From Hirsutella rhossiliensis (taxonomy: Eukaryota > Ascomycota > Sordariomycetes > Hypocreales > Ophiocordycipitaceae): 64,000 nt of DNA. Within the stretch, counting starts at the first letter, position 1. The number at the start of each line of letters is the position of its first letter. The position numbers and the translations under genes are program-made. The stretch is taken from positions 6,386,001 through 6,450,000 of the forward strand of contig NW_025408670.1 of NCBI RefSeq assembly GCF_020360975.1. The letters run 5' to 3'. A model generated the notes under the pieces. The model was not told the DNA's origin, did not search any database, and saw only the letters and a program-made list of their open reading frames with translations. Shown in pieces: positions 47,001 to 58,440 of the stretch.

Positions 47001-49115
47001 TATAGCTATAGGAGAGCAACCTACTAACTAACTAGAAAACTAGCTAGCTATATTAAAACGAAGATATAAGTTTCTAGGACTAGTAGATTTAAAAGAAAGT
47101 AAAATTTTATAATAATTTAGCTACTAAATAAGATAAAAGGGATAACTATTTAAGTAAATTATTACGGGCTTTAGTAATATAAATAAAAATAGTAACCGAA
47201 CTAGCGGATATAATAAAATCGACTAATAAGACCTATATACTAACTAATATAGCTATATAACCTAGTATCTAATATAAATAGAATAAAGGATATAATATAA
47301 AGATCTAAAGAGTTATTGCTACTCTAAGGAAAGACCTTAAATAAATTAATAAAGAGCTTAAGTTAAGAGAAACTAGCTCTTAAAAGAAAGAATAAAGCCT
47401 ATAAGATAGAATAAAGAATATCCCCTAGGAATACCGGAAATATAATAAACTCTTTAAGGAAGAACTTAAGATAGGGTTACTTAAATATAGTTAATAAGAC
47501 CACGAAATTTATCTTAAGGATAGAATAACGCCGACGTTTTATAAAATCTATAACTTAAACGAAAAGTAACTATAAACGCTATATAACTACCTTAACGAGA
47601 ATCTATAAAAGGGATATATATAAATATTAATATCTAAAGTAAGCTATCTAGTTATATTTATTTTAAAGAAAAACGGTAAGCTATAACTAGTTATTAACTA
47701 TAAACGCTTAAATAATATTATAATAAAAGACCGAATACTATTACTACTTATTTTAAAACTATAAGATCGATTATATAGTAAAAAATAGTTTATAGCCCTC
47801 GATCTTAAAGGCGCTTATAACTTAATATATATAAAAAAGGGATATAAATAGATAATAGCTTTTAAAACGAAATTCGGACTATTTAAATATCTAGTAATAC
47901 TATTTAGACTTATAAATATACTAGCTACCTTTTAATAGATAATTAATAATATCCTACGCGAATACTTAGATATCTTTATAGTAGTATACCTAGATAATAT
48001 CCTAATCTTCTTAGATACCCTAAAAGAATATAAGGAATATATTTATAAGGTACTCTATATACTTTAAAATATAAAGTTACTAGTTAAACTAAAAAAAAGT
48101 AAGTTCTATATATAGAAAGTAGACTTTCTTAGATATATAATCTTACTAAGAGAGATATAAATATAATAAGATAAGATTAACTTAGTTAAAGAATAGCTAA
48201 CGCTAAAGAACGTTAAGGATATATAAAGTTTCCTAGGATTTATAAATTACTACCGACGATTTATTAAAGATTTCGGAAAGATTATAATACTATTATATAA
48301 CTTAATAAAAAAGGAAAAAGAATTTATATAGGACGATAAAGCTAACGAAGCTTTCGATTATATTAAGACTACGATTATATAAGAATTAGTCTTAACTACC
48401 TTCGATCTAAAATAATAAATCGAACTCGAAACTAATATATTAGACTTTACTCTAAGAGTATAAATCGGATAAAAAGATAATAAAGGAAGACTATAACTAA
48501 TTATATTTTACTCGAAAAAGCTATATAGCGTAGAACTTAATTACCCTATCTACGATAAAGAATTCCTCGTAATTATTTAAGCTTTTAAGGAGTTTTAATA
48601 CTACCTTTTTAAAAGTAAATATAAAGTTAAGGTTTATATAGATTATAAGAATATCTTATATTTTATAACGACGTAATAGTTAAACGGACGATAGATCTAA
48701 TAGGCCGAATATTTATTAGAATTCGACTACGAAATAATCTATAGAAAAGGAATAGAAAACGGTTAAGCTAATACCCTTAGTCGACGAAGTAACTACGATA
48801 TAGGAGCACTTATAGTAAAAGGATAGCTCCTAGAAATTAACGAAAATAGGAACTACTAGCAATAATAGCTAAATATAATATTTAAAGTATAACCTAATAA
48901 CTCGATATATTAAAAGATCCTAAAATAAATAAAAGAATATAAAGTATTAAATAGATATAATATAGAATATTTAGAAGTTCTAATATATAAAAATAAAATC
49001 TAAATACTATTAAAATTATAAGATAAAGTTATATAAGATATATATAAATATCTAATATATAGATACTAAGGAATCTAAAGAATAATAGAACGGATTAAAC
49101 GATAATATAACTTCT

Positions 49116-49294
49116 TATTATTATAGAGTAGATAAAGGCATAGGCTTAGGTATAGTTTATTAAAAGAAGGTTATTAATCTATAAGGGGGAAAAAGAAGAG
49201 AAGTATAGGCCTAGCCTATATAGGCGCGGAGGCCGCTTATATATAGACTTAGCCTAGACCTTAGTCTAGGCCTATATAAGCAAAAGCCCTTATA
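49116..49294 (+). repeat. Left terminal repeat of the nested element
   Basis: 179 bp, contains the palindromic block tataggcctagcctatata; nearly identical to 50811-50990. Confidence 0.8.
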
Positions 49295-50810
49295 TTATAC
49301 CCCTACCTAGCTTTTAAAGAAGCGCGCCTCTAAATAATACCTAATACCGCGCTTAAGGGGACGGAACCCTTACGCGGACTACGTACGCTTAGTCGCGGAA
49401 AAAACGTTAGCAAATAACGTATAATACCCTCCTAAGCGAGCTTCTCGGATAAACTATATTATTAGTAGGGGCCGCGCCCTAGGAGTCGGGCTTTAGTACT
49501 TTTAGCTAAGGAGTAGAGGTACGTAGAATAGCGCGTAGCTAGCTTCGGTAAGCTTATAGTATCCCGCCCCCCCTATATCGGCGTACGGTAGTAGCTCCTA
49601 GTACCGCAACGTAGGGGACGGTACTCCGGTATATAAGGCTCTACTCCCTCCTATATAGGGCTATATAGGCACTCCCTTTTACTATAGTTATATTATATTA
49701 GCGGCCTTCCTATATCTTAGCCGCTCTTTTAGTCGCTACGGGCATACGTCCTATCTATATAGTAGCTACTACCGCACGCGAGGGGACGCCGACGAAGCCC
49801 GTAAAGGCGTTACTAAGATTACTTATCGCTAGAGTCGCTATCGTCGAACCTAACCTCCTTTCCGTCCTAGCGCGTACGCCCCTCTACTACTTAGAGTGCG
49901 TTTACCCGCGCCGGGAGGCGCGGGTACTTTAAAAACTAGTAGGATTTACTGCCGTAGCCTATATAGCGACCCTCCTATCGCTACCTCTTTCTATCCTCGG
50001 TCCTCGAGGCGGAGATAGAGATATCTATAGTATTACTAGCGTTATCTTCTTCTTATACTACGGAAGAAGACGAAAAAAGAAACTTATTGCTACTAAGCTC
50101 GCGAAGAAGGCGGACGAGATCGGTATACGTATTTAGTAGTATAGACCTTTCGCTTAGACGGGTACGCTAATCCGAATTTAAGCTCGTAACGAGGTAATTA
50201 TACTTTACCGCGTCGGGCTAGCTATATACGTTTACTCGATAAAGCACCTCTTCGAACTATACGAGGTAGGCTAGAATAGCTTTACTCCGCTTTTAATAGA
50301 GCGTTATAAGCTCCTAGCCTACCGACTTAGCTACGTTAGGTTCGCCGTAATTAGTACGGAGCTTCGCGAGGAGGTTAGCTAGTCCGTTTATACTAGTACG
50401 CGTAAACGGTAAGAGATACCTTTATAGGCATAGGGATAGGCTCGCATAAAGATAGTCGAATTAGGCGCGGATATCCCCTATTATAGCGCTATTAGTACGG
50501 AGCTTTACTTCTATATAAAGTAGCTATAGCTCGAGCTCTACGGAGGAGCCGTCGAACTTACTAAGGTGCGGTAGTACCGCTCTTAGTTATACGGAGCCCT
50601 ACTATTATAAAAGGCTCTTAATTGCCCGGGCGAACTAAGTATTACGTTCGCCTTAATTTTACGATTATAGGAGTATAGATATTTTATATACGTATATACT
50701 AGCGCGGGCGGTTTAACTAAACTAAGTAATTAAACGTCGGCTTTAAAGGCAGCTAAAAATAGCTATTCTATATATAGGGATATAGAGAGGGTAAAATAAA
50801 GGGTAGATTA

Positions 50811-50990
50811 TATTATTATAGAGTAGGTAGAGGCGTAGGCTTAGGTACGGTCTATTAAAAGAAGGTTATTAATCTATAAGGGGGAAAAGGAAGAGAAGTA
50901 TAGGCCTAGCCTATATAGGGGCGGAGGCCGCTTATATATAGACTTAGCCTAGACCCTAGTCTAGGCCTATATAGGGTAAAAGCCCTTATA
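50811..50990 (+). repeat. Right terminal repeat of the nested element
   Basis: 180 bp, preceded by a polypurine-like tract. Differences from the left copy are mostly RIP-type transitions plus a 1-bp indel. Confidence 0.8.
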
Positions 50991-52885
50991 CTTATAGCTT
51001 AAAGAAGTAGTATAATAAGTTATTAAAGAATATAAACTTTACGTATAAAGTAAAGCTAAATAATATAAACTATATAGAGAATTATAACCGCTACTAGTAC
51101 TAGAAAAACCATAGGATTTAATAGCTTTCGACTATATTATAAAGCTACTACTATTAAAAGAACCTATAACTAACGTTAAGTATAATAGTGTATTTATTAT
51201 TACCGATAGACTAATAAAGTATAAGTACTTCTTACTATATAAAGAAGTAAGTAATATAGAAGAGCTAGTATATATATTCCTATAAACTATTATTAGTAAT
51301 TATAGACTACTAAATAAGATTATCTTTATTAAAGGAAGTACGTTTATAGCTAAATTTTAGTAAGCTCTTATAGTATAATTAAGGACGAAATATAAGCTTA
51401 GTATAGCTTATTACCTATAAATAGATAGATAAATAGAACGACTTAACTAAACGCTTAAATAATATTTATAATACTATATTAGCTATAAATAAAACGATTA
51501 AGTTAAATAGCTACTAATAGCGTAACTAGCTTATAATAGCTTAGTTATAGAAATAACTAAGCTCTTACTAGTATATACTAATTACGGATATAACCTAGAA
51601 GCATTTAAGGTTACTTAATAAGGACTATAAGCGGAACGAGCGATACTATAGGTAGATTAGCTATAAAAATTATATAAAGAAATATAATAAGAACTTTAAT
51701 TTATTAGAGAATAAATATCTACTTATTATAATCGGAAAAGATTATAGGGACTAATCTTTTAAGAGGGAGATATAGTCTACCTTATATAACGAAATATTAA
51801 AATAAAATAACTAAGTAATAAATTAGATTTTAAGAAACTTAGACTATTTAAGGTTAAGAAAGCTATTTTAAAAGTTAACTACGAACTTTCGCTACTAATA
51901 ATAATACGGATATACCTAATATTTTATATCTTATAATTAAAACTAGTACTATAAAACGCTAAACTATAGGATAAAATCAAAGTTAATAATAATTAAGAAT
52001 ATAAAGCTAAATAAATACTAGATATAAGAAAATAAGGTTAGTAATAAGAATACCTTATTAAGTAAAAGGAATATAAGCTAGAGGAAAATACCTAGGAACT
52101 ACTTAAATACTTAACCTACTATAGCTCTCTACTTTAATAGTTCTATTAAGCGAACCCTTAATCGGAAATATAGGGTTACTAAGAATAGTATCCTAGTTTA
52201 ATACGTCTAAAGTACTAAACGATTAAACCTCGCTAATAGTAATAGTTTCCTTATTTAATAAATAAACCGATTTATCTTAAAAAGAACGCGTTATACTATC
52301 TTCTTTATTAATAGCTTATATACCCCGCTAAAATAACTTACTACCTCGGTCCTTTAGGAAACGCTTCTATTTCCTAATCTAAGCTAGGTAAGCTATTGCT
52401 TCCTTTAATACTTCTTTTACTTTCTATTCGTCCGAATTAATCTTTTACTATTAATTTATAATATAACGAACTAGAAAAGAAGGAATATTAGTAAAAAGAA
52501 TAATAAAGAAGGAAAGGGATAAAATAAATAAGCAGACGCTATATTATAACTATTATAAGAACGGCCTATAGAGGTATATTTAGAATACTAATTAAAACGC
52601 TCGCCGACTTTATAAGTTAGGCTTAACCGAAAATAATAAGAGTAAGGTATAATTTTAATACTATAGATCTCGGTCTAGGATACTAGCTCCGATCGTTAAT
52701 ATAATTTATCGGAATTATAAGAATAGGATTTTTAAATATAACTAGATATACTATTAGTAGTATATCCTAAAAAGATAAAAGAATAAGGAACGATATACTT
52801 ATATACGACGCGATAAGGGTATATTTATATATAGCGGCTAAAGTAGTAGGTCTTAGGGATAAGACTAAAAGGAGGGGAGGCATCC

Positions 52886-53371
52886 TATTACGACTATAGT
52901 CTAGCGAACCGCGGGGACTAATATATATTACGAGGTTATATAACGTAGGGAGCAAGGAATATTAAATAGACCGACGGGCTAATTAAGTTTAAAGCAACGG
53001 GTTACTTTAGCGCTCTAACGCTCTACGGCTAGGATTATAGGATTACTTTAGCGCTCTAGCGCTCTTAGATAATAGGATTACTTAGCGCTCTCGGCGATCT
53101 AAGGAAGCTCTTAAGATATATAAGGAAAGAATAAAATACTCCTTTAGATAAATAGCTCGATAGCTTTTAATATATTATAATTATTACGATCTCTATTATA
53201 ATCTTATCTTTAATTCCGATTACTTAATTACCTAGTTATAGTCTATAGTCTATAACCTCCGACTTATTACTAATATAATATACTTATTATTACTTAGACT
53301 ACGCCCTATTATATCTACTAATATTATCCCCTCGATAGGTTTATCCCTTAAGAATAATACCGGTTATTATA
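52886..53371 (+). repeat. 3' LTR, 486 bp, of the full-length Gypsy element
   Basis: Same ends and length as 43610-44095. Followed by the CCTAG duplication at 53372-53376 and then by the interrupted older integrase. Confidence 0.9.
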
Positions 53372-54299
53372 CCTAGCTAGGCCTAAAGATTTAGATTTTA
53401 AAATACGCGATCGACGTAGGCTAAAGGCTAATATTTAGAAACCGTATTTAGGTGCTTAGTAGATCTAAAGAGAAGGGCAACTAAGAAGAATCTAAAAGAC
53501 TAGTTAAGAACCTATATTATATAGTAGTTATATAACTCTATTATAGCTAGCTATCTTAGCCGGGAAGGTATACTAGCTATTATAGCACGCTGATTTTACT
53601 AGCCTAGATAGTCCTAGTTAGTTTACTAGTTCGTAGCTAATTATAATACCTATAGTAAAGTATATATCTAGCGTTAGTTAAAAAGGGGATTTCTTAAGCC
53701 TCTACTAATTCTAGATCGACCTTAAAGTTATTTATCTATAGACTTTATTATAGACCTACCGCCTATAGGACCGAGTAAGGTAAGGTACTTATAGGTAATT
53801 ATAGATAGACTAATAAAGGCTATAACCCTTAAGGTAATAAATACTATAGAAGCTAAGTCGTATATATAGCGTTTTCTCTAGTATTATTATAGGTTCTATA
53901 AGATACTACGCTTAATTATTAGCGACCGCGGAAGTAACTAGTTAAGCTAATTTTAAAAGAGATTCTACTAGCTAGCGGGTATATCGTAGCGGCTTAGCAC
54001 GGCGTATTATCTATAAACTAATAAGGGACTAAAGAGGATAAACTAAGAGATTAAGGCCTACCTAAGAGCCTATATATCGTACGTATAGGACGACTAAGGA
54101 GAATTGCTCCCTACTATATAGCTATTATAGGCTACGCCCGTAAAAGGCTAAGGTTACGCTATAGCGACCGTACTAAAGTCGGGCCGAAGTAGACCTATAT
54201 ATAGGCAGAGCTCGAGCTAAACTTAGGCCGAATAGCACCCGAATATAGGTCGAGCTAGGGACTAAAGAAGATAAATAACCGTCGCGACTAAGATAGAGT

Positions 54300-56903
54300 T
54301 TTCCTCTTTTCTCCTTAGCTTTAGATAAATAATTATTCGGCCCTATACTACTATACTACGTATACGCCGGCCCTTAATATATCTAAAGCTCCTTTTAGAT
54401 AAGGCTATAAAGCCTAGAGAGAGATCGGACCGAAAGGATATAATATAGATATCCTAACGACTTAAAGGAGGGAGAATAAGCCTAAAGACGGTAGGGAGCG
54501 GCGATAGGAAGGCTAGACGCCCGGCTAACGATAGAGTAAGCGATACTCTCGCTATAGGTAAGAGAGGTAGAGATAAGGTATTAGGTAATATAGAGCTAAC
54601 TATAGATATAGGAACTAATTAGCTAGATTAAGAGGATATATTAAAGGATAGATAAATTAATATAGATAGGTATATAGGAGGGGGCTAGGGGCGGGGTAGG
54701 TAGTATAATACCGCCCTTAGGGGTAACGGGGGAGGCAGCGACGCCTACGACTAAAAGGGAGGTAGTAAGGAAGAATAGCTATAGGAAGCCTCTCCTAAGC
54801 CTAGGAAAATTCGATAGATAATAATAGTACTATACCCTATAGGCACGATATATATAGGAGAAGTATAAGATTAATAAAGAATTCTTCTTAAGCTTAAGGG
54901 AAATCTTCTACCTTATTTATAACTACCTAAACGCCGGGCTATAATAAACGGTCGCTATATACTATAGAATAAGGGCGGAGAGGGGCTATAACTAAAAGGA
55001 ATTCCTAAAGTACCTTAACTTAATCTACCTTAATATAGATATTAAGTTACGCGTAGCGGCGGCGATCTAGATAATAAAATAAGGGGAAGGTTAAACGTTT
55101 ATAGTATTCCTCTTAAAGTTTAAGTAAAGACTCTTTAAGGCTAGAGGCGGGTCTTAGCTATACGACGTTTAGATCGTCTTCTTAGAGGGGGCTCTAGGAA
55201 TCTAGCTCTATAAGGCGTTAGCTATAGTCGACCTCCTTATATTAAGCTTCGCCGCCTATATTAATCGGGTAGCGTAAATAGCGGCTAAGCTAGAGAGGGT
55301 CTAGTAAATAAGATAACCCCCCTTAAACTAAAGGAGACTAGCGGATATATACCCCTAGGAAAGGAAGGATAAAGATAGGGATACCTTAATAACCGGTATT
55401 AACGCCCTAGATAGATAAAAGGAGGGGTAGAGCTAGCTAGAGAATCGGACGTACTTTAACTATAGAGTTAGAGGATATATCGCGCTCTATTATAAGAAGA
55501 GGAGATAGGAAACCTAGAGGGCGGGCGTAATAAAGGAAGAGAGAGACGCTAAGGATAATAACGACTTAGAAAAAGGGGAACCTTAGTATAAAGTCGGGCG
55601 CTAATAGTAGAAGAAAAATAGTAAGAAGCTTAGAAGTTAACGAGGGACTATCTTATACTAGGCCTAGTAACGCTAAGGGTAAGTATTAATAGGAAGAAAG
55701 GACTTAACGCGCTTATAGATACTAGCTATAATTACTATACTATAGTAAGCGAGAGGGTAGTTATAAGAGCGCTACTAAGAGGTATAGGCTAATAAAGTAC
55801 TTAGGTATATAGTACTAATATATCGGTAGGGTATTAGTAAGGAATCGTGCCTACCCTACTTATATATTATAGACTACTTACTACTCCGACTAAAAAGGAG
55901 AAATCCCTCTTCTTAAAAGCTTTAGTCTTATAATAAGGAGAATATAATATATATAGCGTAGTACCTCTAGCTATCTCTACTACCTAACTAATCGTACTAT
56001 AATACGTGTTCCCTTATAGTAGTAAAGAAGCTATAAATACTTCTTACCGATAAGAAGAGAAGATAACTAAGGCCGTTCTTAAAAGATACTCTAGCCCTAT
56101 AAATAAAAGAAATTATAGTATTTAAGCTAGATATTAATAGTTATATAGAGTAGACCTTTATATATATAGTCCCTAGGCTAAGCTATAATATATTCTTAGG
56201 AAGGCTATAGATAAAGAAGAACTAAGTAATATATAACGTAGCGGGGGATCGGATTTAATATAGTAAGGCTAAGATCTAAATAGGCCTATAGGGATTAGAA
56301 GTAGTAAAGAGGGTAAAATAGATTTAAAGGGTAAAGATCGTTAGCGCGGTAGTATTTATAGCGGAATATTAAAGGGAGAGGGTAGTAAGGGATAATAAAG
56401 GAAGGCGGAGGATAGTCGATATTTAGGCGATTATAATAAAGGATATAAAGAGAGTACTCTAGCTAAAGACGGCGGTAGACCTAGCGGACTACGTCCTAAA
56501 GTAGGCGCTAGATATATACTTAGACTTCTTTATACTAAAGAAAGCGTTAGAGATACCCTTATATAAGCTAGGGGTAGACTATAAGATTAACCTAATACTA
56601 AATAAAGATAGGGTAGAGCCCCCCTTACTATAAGGACCCCTTTATAATATATTAAGGGAGGAACTCTTAGTACTAAGGAAGACCCTAAGCGAGTTAATAG
56701 AGGTAGACTTAATCTACTTAAGTAGCTTCTTAGCCGCGGCCTTAGTACTCTTTACCTAAAAGTTAGATAGTCGCTTACGATTTTACTATAACTACTAGGC
56801 CTTAAACGCGATTATAAAGAAGGATAGGTATACGCTACCCTTAATTATAGAGATACTATAGATACTCGCAAAGGTAAAGTAGTTTATAAAGCTCGACGTT
56901 ATA
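54300..56903 (+). mobile_element. Second Ty3/Gypsy relic, truncated in RT
   Basis: A gag zinc-knuckle remnant (about 55445-55500, YFNYRVRGYIALYYKK, Cys and His mutated to Tyr) is followed by a retropepsin-like ALIDTSYNYYTIVSERVV (about 55690-55760). The start of RT is at 56700-56900 (SSFLAAALVLFT.KLD, RFYYNY.ALNAI.KKDRYTLPLI, KLDVI). The pol stops at 56903 where another repeat begins. Left limit approximate. Not the same copy as the 39-54 kb element, whose pol domains are already accounted for. Confidence 0.65.
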
Positions 56904-58440
56904 GTTATTATAGAGTAAGTAAAGGCGTATATATAGGTGCTATTTATAGGATAATATTAATAAGCTATATAGAGCTCTTTTATACGCGGCTAGCCCGCCC
57001 TTATACTTATAGGATCCGGCCCTCTATACGTAACTATATAGCTTAGGCCGCGGCCTAAGCCTATTACCTATAATAGTTAAAGACTCTTATATAATACCCT
57101 CCCTTAAGCGCGGTATAGCGCTGCCCTATTAATAGCTCCTATATAATTAGGCCTATACCGCGGGCTCTTCCTTACCCTTTCCCGTTAATAGGGCTGGCCC
57201 TACTAGCCCTATTATCCCCGCGCCCGTTAGCCTAGGTAGCTAGGACCTAGCTCTATACTTATTAGCTAGCTAGCCGTTTAAATAAAGGTATAACCTATTA
57301 TATACGCCCCTAAGTAGCCGGCGGCTAGTTTAGACCTATATAAGCCTTAGGTTGCCCCTCCCCTCTACCTTAGGTAGTATCCTCTACTAAGGGGTATATA
57401 AGGCGGCATCCCCCCCTTCCCCCTTCCCTTCCTTCTCTCCTTTCTTTAACCGTAGTAATAGTATTAATAGGTAAGTTCCGCTCTACCTAAGGCGTTAGTC
57501 CGTTCTTAGCTATATAGGCCGCTCTATTAACGTATACTTATAATAGTAGCGGTAGTAGTAATAATAGCCTTAATAATAATAATAACTTTAACTAATAAGT
57601 TCCGCGCCTTATAGAGCGGGAGGCCGTATTCTATTATACTAACTTCTACGATAGATATATCCGCCTCTCCCTCTCCTACCTCCTCCTTCTTAGAGCGTAC
57701 GGAGTCGTTCGTTGATACTATACTAGCCGCGGCCGACGATAACTCCGCCGCTACCGCCGCTCCTACCCGCGCCGCTGCTACTGCTCCTACCGCCGCCGCC
57801 GCCGCTTCTACTACGCTATTCGCTCTTACGTCGCCCCTTAGGGTAACGACGCCGTCCCCGCCGCTACCTAGCTCGACTACTCTAACTAGGCCGGGCGCCG
57901 CCGCGGCGGTAGCTACTACTAGTACGCGCGAGCCGGCCGCGCCTATAAGGCGGCGCCTCCTATCCTACTCGCTACGGCGTCGGCTTAAAAGGCCGGCTTA
58001 TATAGGTAGGCGTAGGGGGCTACTAAGAAGCGCCTTACCGCTGCCGCCGCTGCCTACTATAACCTCTACGCCCTCGAGCGATAGGGCCTTATACCTAAGT
58101 AAGTCCTACTCCTCCGCTCCCTTATTTCCGCCTTTAACGTACCCGGCGCTAGGGATACTACCTCCGTCGCCCTATCGGCGGTCCCCTTAGCCGTGCCCGC
58201 CTCCGCTACCGCCGCTGCCCCTACCGCCGCCGCTAGCCGCCGCCCTTTTACCCTTAGAGCCGCCGCCGCCGCCGACTAGCTTATAGGCTTAAAGGGCCGC
58301 CTTAGCGCCTTAGAGACCGCCGCCGCCGCTAATAAGAAGGAGGAGGCCGATAAGGATAATAATAATAAAGATAAATAGGCCTAAGTAGTTTAGGGGCTCC
58401 GCCCTATAATAAACGCTGTTTTTATCTCCGCCTATACTAT
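56903..58440 (+). mobile_element. LTR-element fragment with a GC-rich Ala/Arg-coding patch
   Basis: The left end (tattatagagtaagtaaagg) resembles the terminal repeat of the nested element at 49116, and a similar leader with a tatataagg box follows. 57600-58350 is a GC-rich patch of repeated gccgcc/gccgct units, standing out from the AT-rich surroundings. No retroelement domain is recognisable. Limits and family are uncertain. Confidence 0.35.

Larger units (their letters stand above)
49116..50990 (+). mobile_element. Nested LTR-flanked element, 1.87 kb, non-coding
   Basis: Direct terminal repeats of 179-180 bp (49116-49294 and 50811-50990) surround 1.5 kb without recognisable gag or pol. A purine-rich tract (50784-50807) just before the right repeat suggests plus orientation. 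The flanking pentamers are cttct and cttat, a possible but imperfect target duplication. It sits between the RNase H and integrase parts of the Gypsy element. Best described as a TRIM/LARD-type passenger. Confidence 0.7.
43610..53371 (+). mobile_element. Full-length Ty3/Gypsy retrotransposon, RIP-inactivated
   Basis: 486-bp LTRs at both ends, CCTAG target duplication and a purine tract (aaaaggaggggag, 52867-52879) just before the 3' LTR. The order of domains is: gag zinc knuckle (45003-45047), whose Cys/His/Gly codons have become Tyr/Arg by G-to-A or C-to-T; RT (about 47640-48260, with ALDLKGAYNLI, VYLDNILIF and [11 protein letters not shown]); RNase H (48400-48800); integrase (51110-51600, with SIAFDYI, VFIITDRLTKY and ERLNQTL). 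RT before integrase makes it Gypsy, not Copia. All frames are broken by stops. The 9762 bp include a 1.87-kb nested insertion between RNase H and integrase, so the element itself was about 7.9 kb. Confidence 0.9.
39363..54240 (+). mobile_element. Old Ty3/Gypsy element, RIP-mutated and split
   Basis: An LTR-like start (tgtcacgggctgtgcccgg, 39363) is followed by gag/pol on the plus strand. RT blocks are legible near 42164-42296 (SSS...VLF.KKL, RFYYNY.ALN, KRDRYLLPF) and 42540 (YLDNILIY, the YxDD box). RNase H is at about 43080-43180. At 43609 the sequence is interrupted by a younger element and resumes at 53377 with the integrase (53690-53950: ILDRP, IDFIIDLPP, VIIDRL). Stops occur throughout. 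The integrase continuing exactly beyond the CCTAG target duplication shows that the two parts were one element. The 3' LTR was not delimited; sequence near 54300-54345 resembles 39520-39560, so it may lie there. Confidence 0.75.
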
